A stretch of 64,000 nucleotides of DNA, taken from NCBI RefSeq assembly GCF_001640805.2, contig NC_066838.1, positions 15,862,763 to 15,926,762 on the forward strand, written 5' to 3'. The notes beneath the pieces are model-generated. The model ran no database searches, was not told the origin of the DNA, and saw only the letters and a list, made by a program, of their open reading frames with translations. Made by a program: the position numbers and the translations under genes. This DNA is from Lates calcarifer. Its lineage: Eukaryota; Chordata; Actinopteri; Centropomidae. Below, piece after piece: positions 1 to 17,300 of this stretch (the first letter of the stretch is position 1; each line of letters opens with the position of its first letter).

Positions 1-3000
1 CCCCTGTAACACACATGTTTGTGTGCTGTTAAAACTCTGGAACGTTTTGATGACCAAGCACCACTGAAAGCATAACTAGTGTGAACACAGAGAACCTCAC
101 TTACATCTCAGCTCATTTACAGATTATACAAAATAGCATCATATGTTTAATCTTAATTAAAGATCAAACTCAAACTTAAACAAATAGCATCAACAATCTT
201 TTAACATGGTTTAGCATGTATGTAACCCTACCAGAATAAATATAGTGTTACACAATTTCAGTCAAAACTGATACATGTTCTTGTTTATCTTTGATGTCAT
301 TCAGCACTAGTCTGTTACTCTGGAATTGTCCTTGTTTAGACTTGGTCAAGTTTGCATTGGTACCACAACCACTTGGAGTGGCAAAGGCTGGTTGTTGCAA
401 CTAATATCCCATAACTTTTAGATGGCTAATGTACAAACACAGGACAGTAAGATGCTCCATTTTCACTTATTTATTCAAACTTTTTTGTTGTTTTTGTGCA
501 GCAAATTTTACAAATTTTATCTAAGTCCTTCTACTGGTTTACCATCATTGAGTGTGTCCTGCTAATAGAAAAAACAGTGTATGTTTCTTCAGCTTCAAGT
601 AGTATTTTTTAATTTTTTTCATAATAAAAATTGAAATTAATTTTTAAATAGAGATGCAATTTCCTCTCTATTCTCAAAATATCTGTTGATCTGAATGCAG
701 AGCAACACGTGCTGAAACTGAGCAGTACAAAGGTGAAAAATAAACTCTTTATTACCTTTTGATTGATGCGGTATTATGTCTGTATGAGACTTCCAAATAT
801 AGGATGCTGCTGCTCACCTCTTGTGATAACGCTTATCAATACGTAAATAGCAAGATAAATCATTTAACTGTCTGGATAAATAGGTGAGGTGTTTGATAAC
901 CTATTAAGTGCTGTAGGTTTCCTCACAACCTGAAAGGCAGAGTAAGTTTTTCTTCCTGACCTAGTTTCTAAAAATGGTCTTACTTGTAGATATAAATGGA
1001 GTAAAAGTAGAAACAACAGAAATGAATGAGCAGCTTGATATTATGTTAATAACAGAGCATGCAAGCAAGCGAATCTTACATACAGACATTACAAACTGCA
1101 TGGAGATAGAAGAGAATGAGAAAGGGGGAGTTACAACTGAGGTTTTATAGCCATGCTAGCAGTCTATGAAGCTAAGGTCAGTATTAAAGAATTAAAATTT
1201 TGACCTGATGGTGGTACTAAATGAAATGTCAGGAGATCATCACAGTTAAGACAATTTATCTCCAGGGGGACATGAATGTTTGTACAAAAGTTCATGATAA
1301 CCTGCCCAACAGTTTTTGAGATATTTCAGTCTGGACCAACAGACCAACATTTTCATTCTTAGAGCTACGCTAGCAGAGCTAAACAAAACAAAACAATGGG
1401 TGTATAAGTCACAAAATAAAAGTCCAATAGTCAAGGTTCAGGAAAAAGCTAAAAGAAAAAAAAGATGCTTGATTTCTTGGATTCTTTTGATCCACTGACT
1501 TTAAAGTTTAACCTTATATATGACCTTATATATAATATAATATATAATCTTATATATGAAAAGATCATTATTTTTAAAGCACAACTATCTGCAAAGTGTG
1601 TCAATCTAGGAAAAGTGCATTAAAAAAAAGCTTAAAACGTGGTTATGTATTGGGATATTAAACATTTTAAAAGCATTTTTAGCCTCTTTTGCTTCATCAC
1701 TAGATTCATGTTCCTGCTCTGTAAGCCGAGGCCTTCCTGAGGTTCACACTTGGCCAAAGGTCCTGATGAGGAGCTGGCAGCGTGACAGTGCTGTTACTGG
1801 TAAGCAAGTGAGCACGTTTCACATGTGGACACAAGTTCATGTATACACATCCTGACCAGGTGTCACTGATTAATCTGCACAGCCCACTGTAAAGACCACA
1901 TTGTTTTGCTCCTGCTGTTGTGTAATACAGTATGCTCAACTGTGCATGGAAACACTGTTAGTAAAACAATTAGCCTGAAATAACACTGTGCTGAGATTTT
2001 GTCACCGCCAATAACCTGTCCAGGAGGGAGACACACCTCCTGCGTCGGAGTCTATAAAATGATCATCATGTACATTGTATGTGTCTGCATTTTTGTCAAT
2101 GTTTGACTGTGTGCGTTCAGTTGTGGTCCTCATCAAGTTTCAACAGTTATTTCCTCTTGAACAAAGGTGCATGAAGCTGCTGAGTCACGATTGTAAGCAA
2201 ACAAGTATAAAACCATAAAATCTACTTTCTAACACACTGGAACTATGGGTGTGTTTTAAAGTGGACTAATTAGTAGATAAAGTATAATTGATTCCAGGTA
2301 GTGTTTTCTTCAAAATGGATGCAAAGGTTTGTGCTGTTGACTCAAGTCTTATCAAGAGGAGGTATAAGGTGGATTTATCCAAGGTGAACTATCCAATCAT
2401 ATAATTTCTTTGTCTTCCATATAAAGCCCTGCAGGCCTACTGCAGATGGACTGACATCAATGTACTCCTAGTTCTTGTCCTATGCTCTCCATACTGTAGT
2501 TTCTATGTAATGATTGTAACTTGGGCCAACTCTCTGGACATAATAGCTATATGTCTATATTGTATATCTTTGTGCACTCTACGTTTCAGAGCTGCTGAAA
2601 ATCCAGTGTCAAGTTACATGTGTGTTTACAGGTCGGTTTGCTTTCACCCTTCTACTGTTTCTATTTTAAACACATTACAGAGAAAATTGCACGTCTTTTA
2701 CAGTCCATGATAAATAAGAGTGAAACATTGAATGATCATAAAGACTGTTTGCAGAGTGACTTCTGGAAACCTGAACAGCCCTGCTAGCACTTGCTGGTCT
2801 ATTTTAAACCTTTTCACCAGTGAGCATACTATTGCCCCCTCTCACAGGCAGCAAACAGCACAGAACACAAGACAGACCTGCCAGCAAACCACAACAACAA
2901 CAACAAAATACAACAGCTTGTGAAGACATCACCTCAATTCAGAAATCTCTATATCCTTCCCCTGGATAGCCTCAGGACACTACTGGTATGATAACTATGA

Positions 3001-3947
3001 ATCATGTGCATGTGCTTAGATAAAGTCATGCTAACATGCTACTGCTTATACTGTAAACTGCCAGTGTGTCTGGAGTGGGGTGACCTGTGTATGTTCAGCA
3101 CACCCACCAACAGTGTCATTACTGTCTCTGAAAGTGTGTGAGATGGTGGGCCAGCTGCTCGGGGGCAGAACTAGTTTAAGGCACTGGTCGACATGGAATA
3201 GGAAGGCCTCTATGAACGTGCTGGTAACTAACAAATACATAGTCTGAGAGGCTCACTTCTGTTTGTCCTTGAATTTGTGTTCATTTTAAATGATTTGTCC
3301 TGACTGAATGGAACGGTAACGGCAACTTCCTGATGAAGCCCTTTTTGCACAAGACATGAGACATAATAGTCTAAAAAAGCTGTCTCATCTGCAGCATTTT
3401 ATCAATGTTACTTTTGTGACTGGAGTAGATTAAGTGAAATCAAAGAGGGACACTGGGTGGATTGTAACAGAAGTCAATTATATGTGTAACAAAACAAAGC
3501 ATCCTTAATGTTTTGTGATAATAATAATAATACAGTGACAATAGCAATCAGTACCACTAAGCAAAACAACCTGTAGTGATTCATTAGCTCAGTTGGAAAA
3601 AAGAGAAAGTGGAACTTATGCGTGTGTCCTCTGTACATCGATCCAGTTCACTGGATATAATTACAGAGTACATTCAGCTTTTAATTTTTGCTTTGGAAAG
3701 TGCTTTCATTTCCATGCAGCATTTCAAGCAGGCCAGTCTATACACATTTTTATTCAAATCACAGCTATGGTTTGAGTCCAAATTGCAAATCACACAAAGA
3801 TTACAAAGCAAATAATCAGGCAGCAGCATGTGCAACCTACACAAGTGTGTGTATTAACCAATTCCCCCTTATTTTTTCCCCTTATATGAGTTTGGCGCTA
3901 CTCTGCCCCAAGCTTTCTCTCTATGCTGATATCCAGAACAAGAGTGC
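1..3947. other. Intergenic region, no gene recognised
   Basis: No exon of a known family was recognised in either strand. The open frames are short and lack family motifs. Visible structure is limited to an AT-rich, nearly alternating tract at about 1505-1560, a short CAA run near 2895 and an AAT run near 3520. The proximal promoter and 5' untranslated part of the Kelch gene presumably lie in the last few hundred bases, but no clear TATA box or CpG-rich block marks them. Confidence 0.5.
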
Positions 3948-7829
<3,882 letters not shown>

Positions 7830-8253
7830 TGCACCTCCTCCTGACTCTGAGCAACAATGCAAGGGGCCTTCTGTCCTCTAAACCTCACACAGCTTTATCC
7901 AAACTTGGCTTAACTCCAGGATTGCACATGTCTCAACATCAAGATTGATAAATGTGAAATCTGGATGTCTAGTTGGTTGCTGCTGCTTTAATGAACAAAG
8001 GAAGTCAGTCTATAACTTCCCCAAAAAGGCAATATTCTCTGTGGTCTATAACCTCAGGTGTAAAACATCTACAAGGAGATTTTTCCTTTTCAATCTGTAA
8101 TATCTGTAAATCCTCAAACCTAAAACACCAAGTTGGTCACTTCCTTCATATGAATGTTTTCTCATCTTTCACTGCTAAGGTTAAAGTTTGGATATTTAAA
8201 CTATTTGATTAAGAGCAGAGAAAGGTCATGCTTCACAAACCAAAATAACAAAA

Positions 8254-8384
8254 TAACTTGCGACAGTGTATTTGTAATGGACTTTTTGGGTTGCAAAGTT
8301 GTCAACCCAAATTTGAGGTAAAGAAAATCAGTCAACAGAGTTTTTAACATTGAAATAGCTTGTTACTGATTGCTTTAATAGTCC
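8254..8384. repeat. Direct repeat, copy 1 of 2
   Basis: About 130 bp beginning ATAACTTGCGACAGTGTATT is repeated at about 8937-9066. The two copies differ by a few substitutions and a small indel in the middle. Both end in the segment GTTTTTAACATTGAAAT followed by GCTTGTTACTGATTG-like sequence. The family is not recognised. It could be a local duplication or two copies of a short interspersed element. Confidence 0.75.
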
Positions 8385-8936
8385 TTTTTAGCTCTACAAA
8401 AATGTCAGGCCTCCTCCATCTTTCCTTCTGAAAAGTTTGGAAAAAAAACAATTGTTGACTGCTTGACCACAAGTCTGATTGTCAAAAAAAACATTTGCCT
8501 TTTTATAGGAATATATATTTTGGTAAACAGGCTTATAGATGCTTCTCTGCTGAGAAATGCAAAGAATGATACCACTCTCATGACTATCAATCAAATATGG
8601 CACTACACCCAGGAAACAGTCAGTTTAGCCCTGCATAAGCAGTAAGTCTGGTTCTTTCCAAAAGTTAAAAAAAAAAAATACACCTACCAGCATCTTTAAT
8701 GGACTCTTGTTGTCACCACGAGGTTGCCAGACAACCAGTGGAGGCTCCAGGACGTCAGTGTGTCCTGCTGAGAGTCACAAACCACAAAATTGGCACTTTT
8801 AACAGTGGATTATGTTCGTTTTGGACAGAGGCAGGCTATTTCTAGCTGTTTCCAGTTATGCTAAGACTGGAAAGACTTATTGATAGGTTACTTATGTCTT
8901 TATTAATGGTTTGAGTGAATGCTTAAAAAGTTCAGT

Positions 8937-9066
8937 AATAACTTGCGACAGTGTATTTGTAATGGATTTTTTGGGTGGCAAAGTTGTGAACCCAAATTTG
9001 AGGCAACGTTGGTGGAGTTGATCAAGAGTTTTTAACATTGAAATTGCTTGTTACTGATTGGTTTAG
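8937..9066. repeat. Direct repeat, copy 2 of 2
   Basis: Partner of the block at about 8254-8384, same orientation. Identity is high at both ends, with a diverged centre (GAGGCAACGTTGG against GAGGTAAAGAAAA). Both lie in the same non-coding flank of the Kelch gene. Confidence 0.75.
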
Positions 9067-9901
9067 CATCATAACCCATCAACATCACATATATTAATGT
9101 CACTACAGCCACAACAAATGGCAAAGCAAAATTATGTCTGTTTGTGTAGTGTCTCTGAATTCCTGTGGTCATTTTTTCATGTTTTTTTAGGCTATGTGAT
9201 GAACTGATACCAGTTAAGCTGCATTTCCACAGATGGATAACTTTTATGTTTCTTGATTATTTATACGTGAATTTGAAATAAAAATGATTCAATCCCGCAA
9301 TCTTTCCAGCCATTACTCCTCCTCTCTGACTTCAAAGTCTCTGTTTCCTCTCAGTTTTCTTCAAAGCCTTCTCCAGGATTTATTTTTGTCTCGGCTCACC
9401 GCATGGCAAAGCATCAACGAGCATGTCTGACTGAAGTGGTGGATTTAGGAGTGAGTGTCTGACCCGCATGACATTCCATACGTGCCTTCATAGCCTCCCT
9501 CCTGCTGTTGTGCAGGGTCGAGCATGAGCCGTCGGAAAACCCAAAATGATCCCAAGTGAGAGTGTGACGCGCCGGGATGTTGCCATGAGAGCTGGCACTG
9601 GAATGAGGAGGCTCCACCCATCGCTCCGGACCATGTGGTTCCCACCGCTCCTGTTGCTGTGGTTTTGAGGAGAGAAGAAAACATCGCCGCTGCTCAGATG
9701 GATCAGATGGCTTAGCTGAAACTGCTCGTTAAAAAAGACAACAACAACAGACTAGTTTAAGTCTCTGATAACGCTCTACATGGGCAACTTCTCTGTCACT
9801 GACAAGCGCTTCAGCTGCTCCTGTTCAGACATTAAAGCGATTTGGGGATCCAGTCCTCGGTGAAGGCTGCTCCTGACAGGTGCGCGCAGTGCGCAGAGAG
9901 G

Positions 9902-11274
9902 ATGGGCAGACGCGAGGCGGACAGCAGAGGCGCAATGAACACCAGTGACCGCTCCGAGCTCGGCTGCTTGCAGGACGCGGCGTCCAGCGGCCACCGAGCC
10001 GGCGGGGAGTCTCCGAGGCTGGGCAGCCACCGTCCCTGCAGCGCGGACAACCGGCAGAGAAACCCAGAGGACGCGGAGGCGGCGGGCCGGGCACCGACGG
10101 CCGCGGCGCCGATGGAAGTGAAGAAGCACCAGCACAAACACAACTTGAAACATCGCTACGAAGTGATGGAGACTCTGGGGAAAGGCACCTACGGCAAAGT
10201 GAAGAAGGCGGTAGAGAGGGCGAGCATGAAGACGGTCAGTAATGTGCTAGTGAACATGATGCAAAAATATTAGTTTAAGGCTTCCACAGCTGTTTGCCTC
10301 GAGGATAATGTCTGTTCTCGTCTTAAATATTGAGCACGCAGAGTGAGATTGTGAATGGAGTCTACATTATGATGGAGCCGTTTCTGAAAATGTTTGACTT
10401 CTTAACCTCCTCTGCTGACCAATGCTAAAAGCTTGGTAGAGATAATGTGATATGCTGTTAATGATTTTGTCTTCTGCAGCTTCCCTATGTGTGTGTTTGT
10501 GTGTGTGTGTGTGTATCTGTGCCATGGTATTTCTTGCTGTTCCAAGAAAGTTCCCCATTGGTTATTAAATATTAATTTGGAGGTGGGGTTGAGCGCCTGG
10601 GTGGCATGTGTGTGTCTCTATGTGTGTATATGCCTGTTTGTGTGTTTGTGGGTGAGCTCATGGGCTGATGCTGAACCCAGTTCTTGCTTCCTGTGCTGCC
10701 AGGCTGAGATGCCTTTGGTGTGACTCACTCAGCACTTGAACAAGGGGATAAAATTACTACAATAGGTCTCCTCCAACAGGAGTCTGACCCCCTTTACCAG
10801 CAAGTCCGGTGAAACACACTTAGACACACACCAACACACACACAGGCACATTCAGACAATAATATGTTTATGTGTCTGTTTAACTTTACAGTCTGAATAT
10901 CCAGGTTAAACAACAGAACGTGTTGCCAGATTAGTTTGAATAATTGTGGTTTTATGTCTACAGTCAGGATTTAATCCCCCACTCTGCTGTGATCCAAGCA
11001 CAAAGAGACGAGAGACCCCGTCAGCCTCAAATTCCCCTTCTGTTTTTTTTTTTTTTTTTTTTTTTTTTTAGTAAACAAACACACAGTAATAGGGATAATC
11101 TTTTTTGCAATCAGATTGTGGAAGTGCAATTGGCACAGTCCCTCTGGCTGCTTTTACTGTAACTCCAATACCTGCATCTGAGAAAGACAGGACAGAGAGA
11201 TGGAGTGAAAGACAGAAGACAGGTAGACTGTTGGAAGAATATACAGAGAGCGGGGAGCAGAGAGAATAAGCTAT

Positions 11275-11308
<34 letters not shown>

Positions 11309-14300
11309 TGTCGGGCACAAGGGGAAAATGCTGAATTCCTTGAGCCAGTAGCCAGCACATACCAAGGATTCTTTGAAACAAAACGGACATTATTTTTGGA
11401 AACAAGACCAGGGGGCTGTTGTTTGAGAGTGGGGAGGAGGCAGTTCTAGACCAAGAGGGAGGAAGAAGAGGAGGAAAGGGAGATGTTTTAGATTAAAGAG
11501 TGGACTGAGGGAGATTGTCCCTGCATGTAATGTCTAAGTGCTCTGCTGCAGGAGGTGAACATGACTAATGCACAGGATGAAATGGAAGGAAAAGATGATG
11601 AACACAGGTTCTTAGCTATGCTGGGTCACCAGTCTGTATTGTAGGTCACTAACAATGGCTGGAAGCCTGACGCAAAGTACATTCTGATGTTTTTTTAAAA
11701 GTAACATAATTTCATCATTTATATGCAGCTTTTATAGGAAGAAAAGTGCTGTGTTCAAGATCATGACTAGCAGATGTTAGCAATTCACATTTTGACATTT
11801 ACTTGAATCTTCTTAGATACAAAAACACACACCTGATGTTTGGTATGCTGTTGTATGCTAAATTAGTCTGTTCAAAGAAAAATTGCACTTTTAAAAAATT
11901 CACTCGTTTGCTTCCTTGCTGAGAGTTAATGAGAGTTGTTTGTGGATGAGCTCATGGGCTGATGCTGAAACCAGTTCTCGCTCACTTATATCTGTACTGA
12001 GCTGGAGACTGCCGCTGGATAACTGAGCTTAGCATAAAGGCTAGGAACAAGGGGAAAAAGCTAGCGCGGCTCTGTACCAAGGTAACAAAATGTTTGTACC
12101 TTCTCGTCTTCTTGTCTTCACCAGCAGAGACTCCATTGCGCCCAGCCCAAAACATAAAACCCTGTAAAACAACAAATTGACATTTTAGTTCAGATTTAAC
12201 AAACAAGATATATTGTGTTCATTAGTGAGCTTTAAAGGTGCTGGTTTTCTTTTTTTAAAACCACTGGATAGGCTAGCTCTTTCCCTATTTCTGCGCTGAA
12301 GCTAAGCTAAACAGCTGCTGGCTCCATATTGAACAGACAGATATGAGAGTAATATCATTCTTCTCATCAGCATACTAGTTTGAATTTGTATATTCGTCAT
12401 TTGCAATCCACCATCATCAACACACAGTGCAATTCCTAAGTTCCTGGTTATGGGGAGGAACAGCTTAGGGCTCTGTGTGTGTTTGTGTGTTTACGTAGCT
12501 GGATGGTGAGGTCAAGGGTCTTTTTGGCAAGAAGCCTGTATAATCCTGCTGTTAAAATCTTTCACAGATGCAGCAGGGATCTTCAGTGATGCTCTGGCTC
12601 TAAGGATGTGCATGAATTTTTCTGTGGGAATAATGGGACAGGAGGTCAGTGAGTGGCCGTTCGCCACCCCAAACCCCATCCTGACTTAGTACATGCCCAC
12701 AAAACACCTGCAAAAAGACAGCAGCCTCAACATTTTTTCAGCAAGGAAAGGCACAATCAGGGCTCTTGCAGTAAAAGAAAAAGTTCTACTTCAGCTGGTT
12801 TAAATTAAGTCTTATTATGATATGGCTGTGCAGAACATTGTGTATTTTTCTGTACATATTGTACATTTGTATTGGCTGCAGCATTACGACATGTACAGTA
12901 TGTTCTTCTCCTACACACATTCTCTAATAATGTAAAAGAATATCTGGTTACATCTGCATGACTCACACACATAGCTGCTTATGTTTCCTGCATGTGTCCA
13001 GTTACTTTGGTGCTTTTAGCCAATATCTCACCCGCAGCACATCATTCAGATGAACAATAATACACTGTTAGTGAGAAGGATACTTTAGAGGTCATACTTA
13101 GACATGACGCATGTGCACAACATATTTGCATGCACCAGGGTGAAATCACACAAACATAAGCATACCCACACTTCCTCCTCACACACGTGCCCCTTTAAAA
13201 AAAATGCTCTTAATGCCCTGAAGGCTGAACAATGCCCTGAGTGTGTCTCTCTTCTCTGTGCTCTGCTGATCAGACTTAAATGCCAAGTCTGCAGGGGGCA
13301 ACTGAAGGCTTAGAGTGACAGTAAAATACAAGTCTTTTTACCCTGAGTCCACATACTTTGATATATTTGATCCATTCCTTTCACCTGTTCTGTTCTGCTT
13401 AGCTGCCTCTTACACCCTCCCCTCAGCTTATTTCATATTCCCCCCCTTCCCTTTCTCACATTGCTTTTCCCAGCCAGCAGGTATTTGGGTCAGAAAACAT
13501 TTGTGAACATGTAAGCATCCACATGTTAATATAGCTCCCTGAGCTTGGACATGCGCCATTCAGCTGACAACGACTGAATATGTGTGGCCTAATCTCTGAC
13601 CCAGCATCCACTAGTTTTGCCACGTCAGTCTGGTGATACGGTATGCTGAGTGTTTGATTACAGAAAAGATACAAACCCTAAAAAAAACCCAAAAAAACAA
13701 ATATTCTCTTTCACTGGATAGCGTCACATCAGTTATAAAAGGTTGGGTCAAGTCCTGGGAGTTCCCTGGAGTGCGTTTGTGTTGTGTTGCATAACTGCTG
13801 TGGTTGACAGAGCGTGTGAATTGTGTCTTCCAGTGTCTCGTAGACGTTTTTTCCGGCAGCTGAGAATTCTGGAGTTGTGACCCGAGGGAGAGGCCTGCTC
13901 GCCTACAGGGACTCTGTAGGGGCTGACAGAATTATACAGTGGTATAATCAGTACTATGTTAGAGCGTCAGCCCCACAAAGTGGTCCCATTGCCTCATCAT
14001 CCCATCATAACACAGCTCTGACTCTTCTGTTGTTCTTTTTTTTTAGTATATAGAATTCCTGAAAAGGTCACCCTGATCTGTCTTCTGTTTGTATAATGTC
14101 GTTTTGGTGACAGTTATTCTATCCAAAGAGATTTAGGAGCTCATGCTGGGGTGTCTGTTTTGGTGTGAGTTTATGTGTGTGTTGGGGGGTTTACATTGGG
14201 GTACAGTGAGTGCCTGAGATTAAGGAAGCAGAGTGTGAACAGTGCAGCTGTCAACCTTCTGCCTCTGAGCGAGCTCAGATCACAGGAGACCTGCTCTCAC

Positions 14301-17300
14301 CATCCAGCCTTTAAAACCCACATAATCACCTCTAATACCCAGAGATTTTATTTGTGTACGTGTGTGTGTTTGTGTGTAAGTGTATCAACACTATGTACTG
14401 TGTCTTTGTCTCTATGCATGTCTGTGCAAGTAATACACGCAATTGTGCATTCATCAGTGTTTATCAACTTTTCTGAATGGCTCGTTGTGAGAGAAAACAA
14501 GTATTGCAAAATATCACCACGGTAACGACTGTCTGTCGATGACCTAATGCTGTTTTCTTGCTCTCTAGGATTAGTTTTGTCTTTTTAAAGTTGTTAAGTT
14601 TATAACTACAGCACATGAAGTTTCATATAATGTGATATATGAATACAGACATACAGACTCACTGGTGTGTCTTCTTTCTCAGTTGGCGATCAAGTCGATC
14701 CGCAAGGAGCGCATCACTGATGACCTGGACAAAATTCACATCCAGAGAGAGATCGAGATCACCTCCTCGCTTAGGCACTCCAACATCATACGCTTCCACG
14801 AGGGTAAGACTCCAAACACACACACACAACACACACAGTGTGTGACTTAAAGCCCAGTCACAACATTGTACTCATTACCATGAACACTATACTATGGTAA
14901 GTTAATTTCTGGTTGTTCCCATGTAAACAGCTGAAAATAGTCACTGATGCACCAAATCTGGAGCTGAAAATAGTCTCCAACAAGACCACCACATACTACT
15001 GTGTGAGAAAGCTTTGCTAATAGCTGTAGTGCCCAGTTATTCAGCCTTAAAAAAAAAGAAACTGTATATTTGTGAAATTTTTTGTCCGTAAAAACTGCAT
15101 TGAGAGAAAGTCTAACACATTGTTGTGTTTGGTTTTCTCATGGGACATGTTGACCAGAACAAAAACACAGAATATCTTATCCTCTGAAAGTCTGTGATAT
15201 GTTGTTCTATCTACCTATTTTAGATTTTATGCTGTTAAGATGTCTGTCAAATACATATGTTGTGAATGGTACTTCAGACATGTGTTCACTTTGCTCAATT
15301 ACATTATTTTGGGCAGTAATCCATAATCAGGTAAGAGTCTAACCTCACAAAGTCACTTCAAATGACTGTCAGTGTGCATGATTTCTGGTTCCTTCTTGGT
15401 TTAAGTAGATTCTACTTAAAAGAATGGTGAAAGGAAAAAAAAAACAGTGAATATATGAGTGGAGAAGAAGAAAGTAGAAAATCCCTACAGTAACACACAC
15501 AAAAAATCAGAAACACCTAAAAAGAAGACTCTAAAGGACGTCAGTTAAACTCCATTTAGCAGATACAGTGAGCTGCTGAGACATTGACTAGACTGGACCA
15601 CACACATCGAGCTTCCAGCCTCTTAATTATTCATGTCTCTGTTTCTACACATGCAGAATAGCCCCCCTTAATGTTTGATAGTGAAAAGTTGAGCTATCCC
15701 ATAACACTCATATAAATGCATCTGCATAATGCCATGTTGTAAATGTGTCCCCTGTGTTCCTGTGCAGTGTTTGAGAGCCGGGATAAGATTGTGATAGTGA
15801 TGGAGTATGCCAGCAGAGGAGAGCTGTACGATTACATCCAGGAGAGGAGGAGACTGCCAGAAACAGAAGCCAGAAGCATCTTCAGACAAATCACATCTGC
15901 TGTCCACTACTGCCACAAGGTTTCCACACTCACACACGTAAATACACCACAGGAATTCAGTATAAATTAGGGAACGACACGTAGGCACGTGTTGAATTGC
16001 ATGCGGTCGTATTCAACTGTGCACAAGCAAATACAGTACGGCTAAATCCACTAAATCCTAATCCTAATACTGCAGAAAAACTTGACTTGAGTTTTTAGAT
16101 CTCTCTGGGTTAAGAGCGCATTAAGCCTTGATTGTTTTTTACAGTCACACACTGACACATTTAACAAGCACATTGCTTGAATGAGCTTCCTTCCTCCCTC
16201 CACATCTCTGTAAGTCCTGGCAAAGGAACAGGTTCTTCTTTGTTTCTTTGTTTGTATTTTTGTGTACATAAAATCAACAAGAATTATCAAGGAAATACAT
16301 AAATCCTATTAGTACAGAAGTGCGTTACAGTAAAAGTAAGGATCTGTGCCTCACAGTCAGCTGAGTTGGATGTGACAGGAAGGTTGTTGTTTTCATATCG
16401 TTCTTATTTTAGCAGGTTGATTTCTTCACGAATCCCTCACATTCAATTTAGAGATTAGCATTCAGCTCCTGTAGCTTTGTAGCAGGAAGGGAGGTGGATC
16501 TTGCACTCCTCGTGCCCTTGAATATTGTCCCAAAATAGACATGAATGTTGCGGCATGAATGAATTATTGAATGTGCCTCTGAGGTATGCAGGACACATGG
16601 AGGAATTATAAAGGCTTCAAGGGAAGAATGAAAATAATTCAGTCATTTGCTGCTTTTTTTCTGCTATTCTCCAAATCAGTTCCAAAATAGCAAGAATATA
16701 ATCTGGTGAACCAGGCAGATTTCTTTCATCGTTGTCTCTGCCTTGCATACACACACATACAAGCTTACATACTGTACATGCTGTGCACAACACATTGGCT
16801 AAGGTCAAGGGTCATTTCCTCCACTTAAGGGCTCTGAAGAGGATGTAATTAATGAATGAAAGGAGGCCATTCTGGCTCATTAGCCCGTGGCTTTAAGAGA
16901 AACAGACAGCGATGTTTAAAGGCTCTCTGCGTCACACGGCTTCCTGGGTGGCCGCAGTCATCTATAGAAGAATTGTCTTTTCTTATGACTTACTGCTTAC
17001 TCAGTATCACTGAAGTACTTGATCCTGCAACCAGCTTTTCCTCCCATATACTCGAGCTCTTCCCCACCAGGGCCCACAGCTGTCTACACTCTGTGGCTAC
17101 TCGTTGGCTCCCAGGTGCTTAATGCCATCAGGGGATCAGATCTCATCTCATCAGATTAATTAACCCAAACAAAGCACTTCCTCATGCCTGACGACGATTA
17201 AACAGTCTGAGAACCTTTCTCAGGGCTCTCCAATATGTTAAACACATGGCCCTGCAACACAAGGCATGGGTGGAATGTTATGGGTTATGAAATTATAAAT

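Larger units (their letters stand above)
7830..9282 (+). other. Kelch gene 3' flank / probable 3' UTR
   Basis: No coding sequence is seen after the TAA at 7827-7829. A canonical AATAAA at 9277-9282 could end a 3' UTR of about 1.45 kb. The stretch contains the two-copy direct repeat listed separately. The UTR assignment is inference from position only. Confidence 0.35.
10235..14682. other. NUAK1 intron 1 (4.4 kb)
   Basis: The first intron holds no additional exon that I can recognise. It contains TG microsatellites (about 10487-10515 and 11276-11306), a T tract (about 11041-11069) and a dispersed teleost repeat at about 11880-12390. The remaining sequence is unremarkable. Confidence 0.6.

Noticed and set aside
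9414..10153. Long minus-strand frames opposite NUAK1 exon 1
   Set aside because: GC-rich exon gives open antisense frames by chance; the plus strand carries the recognisable kinase start.
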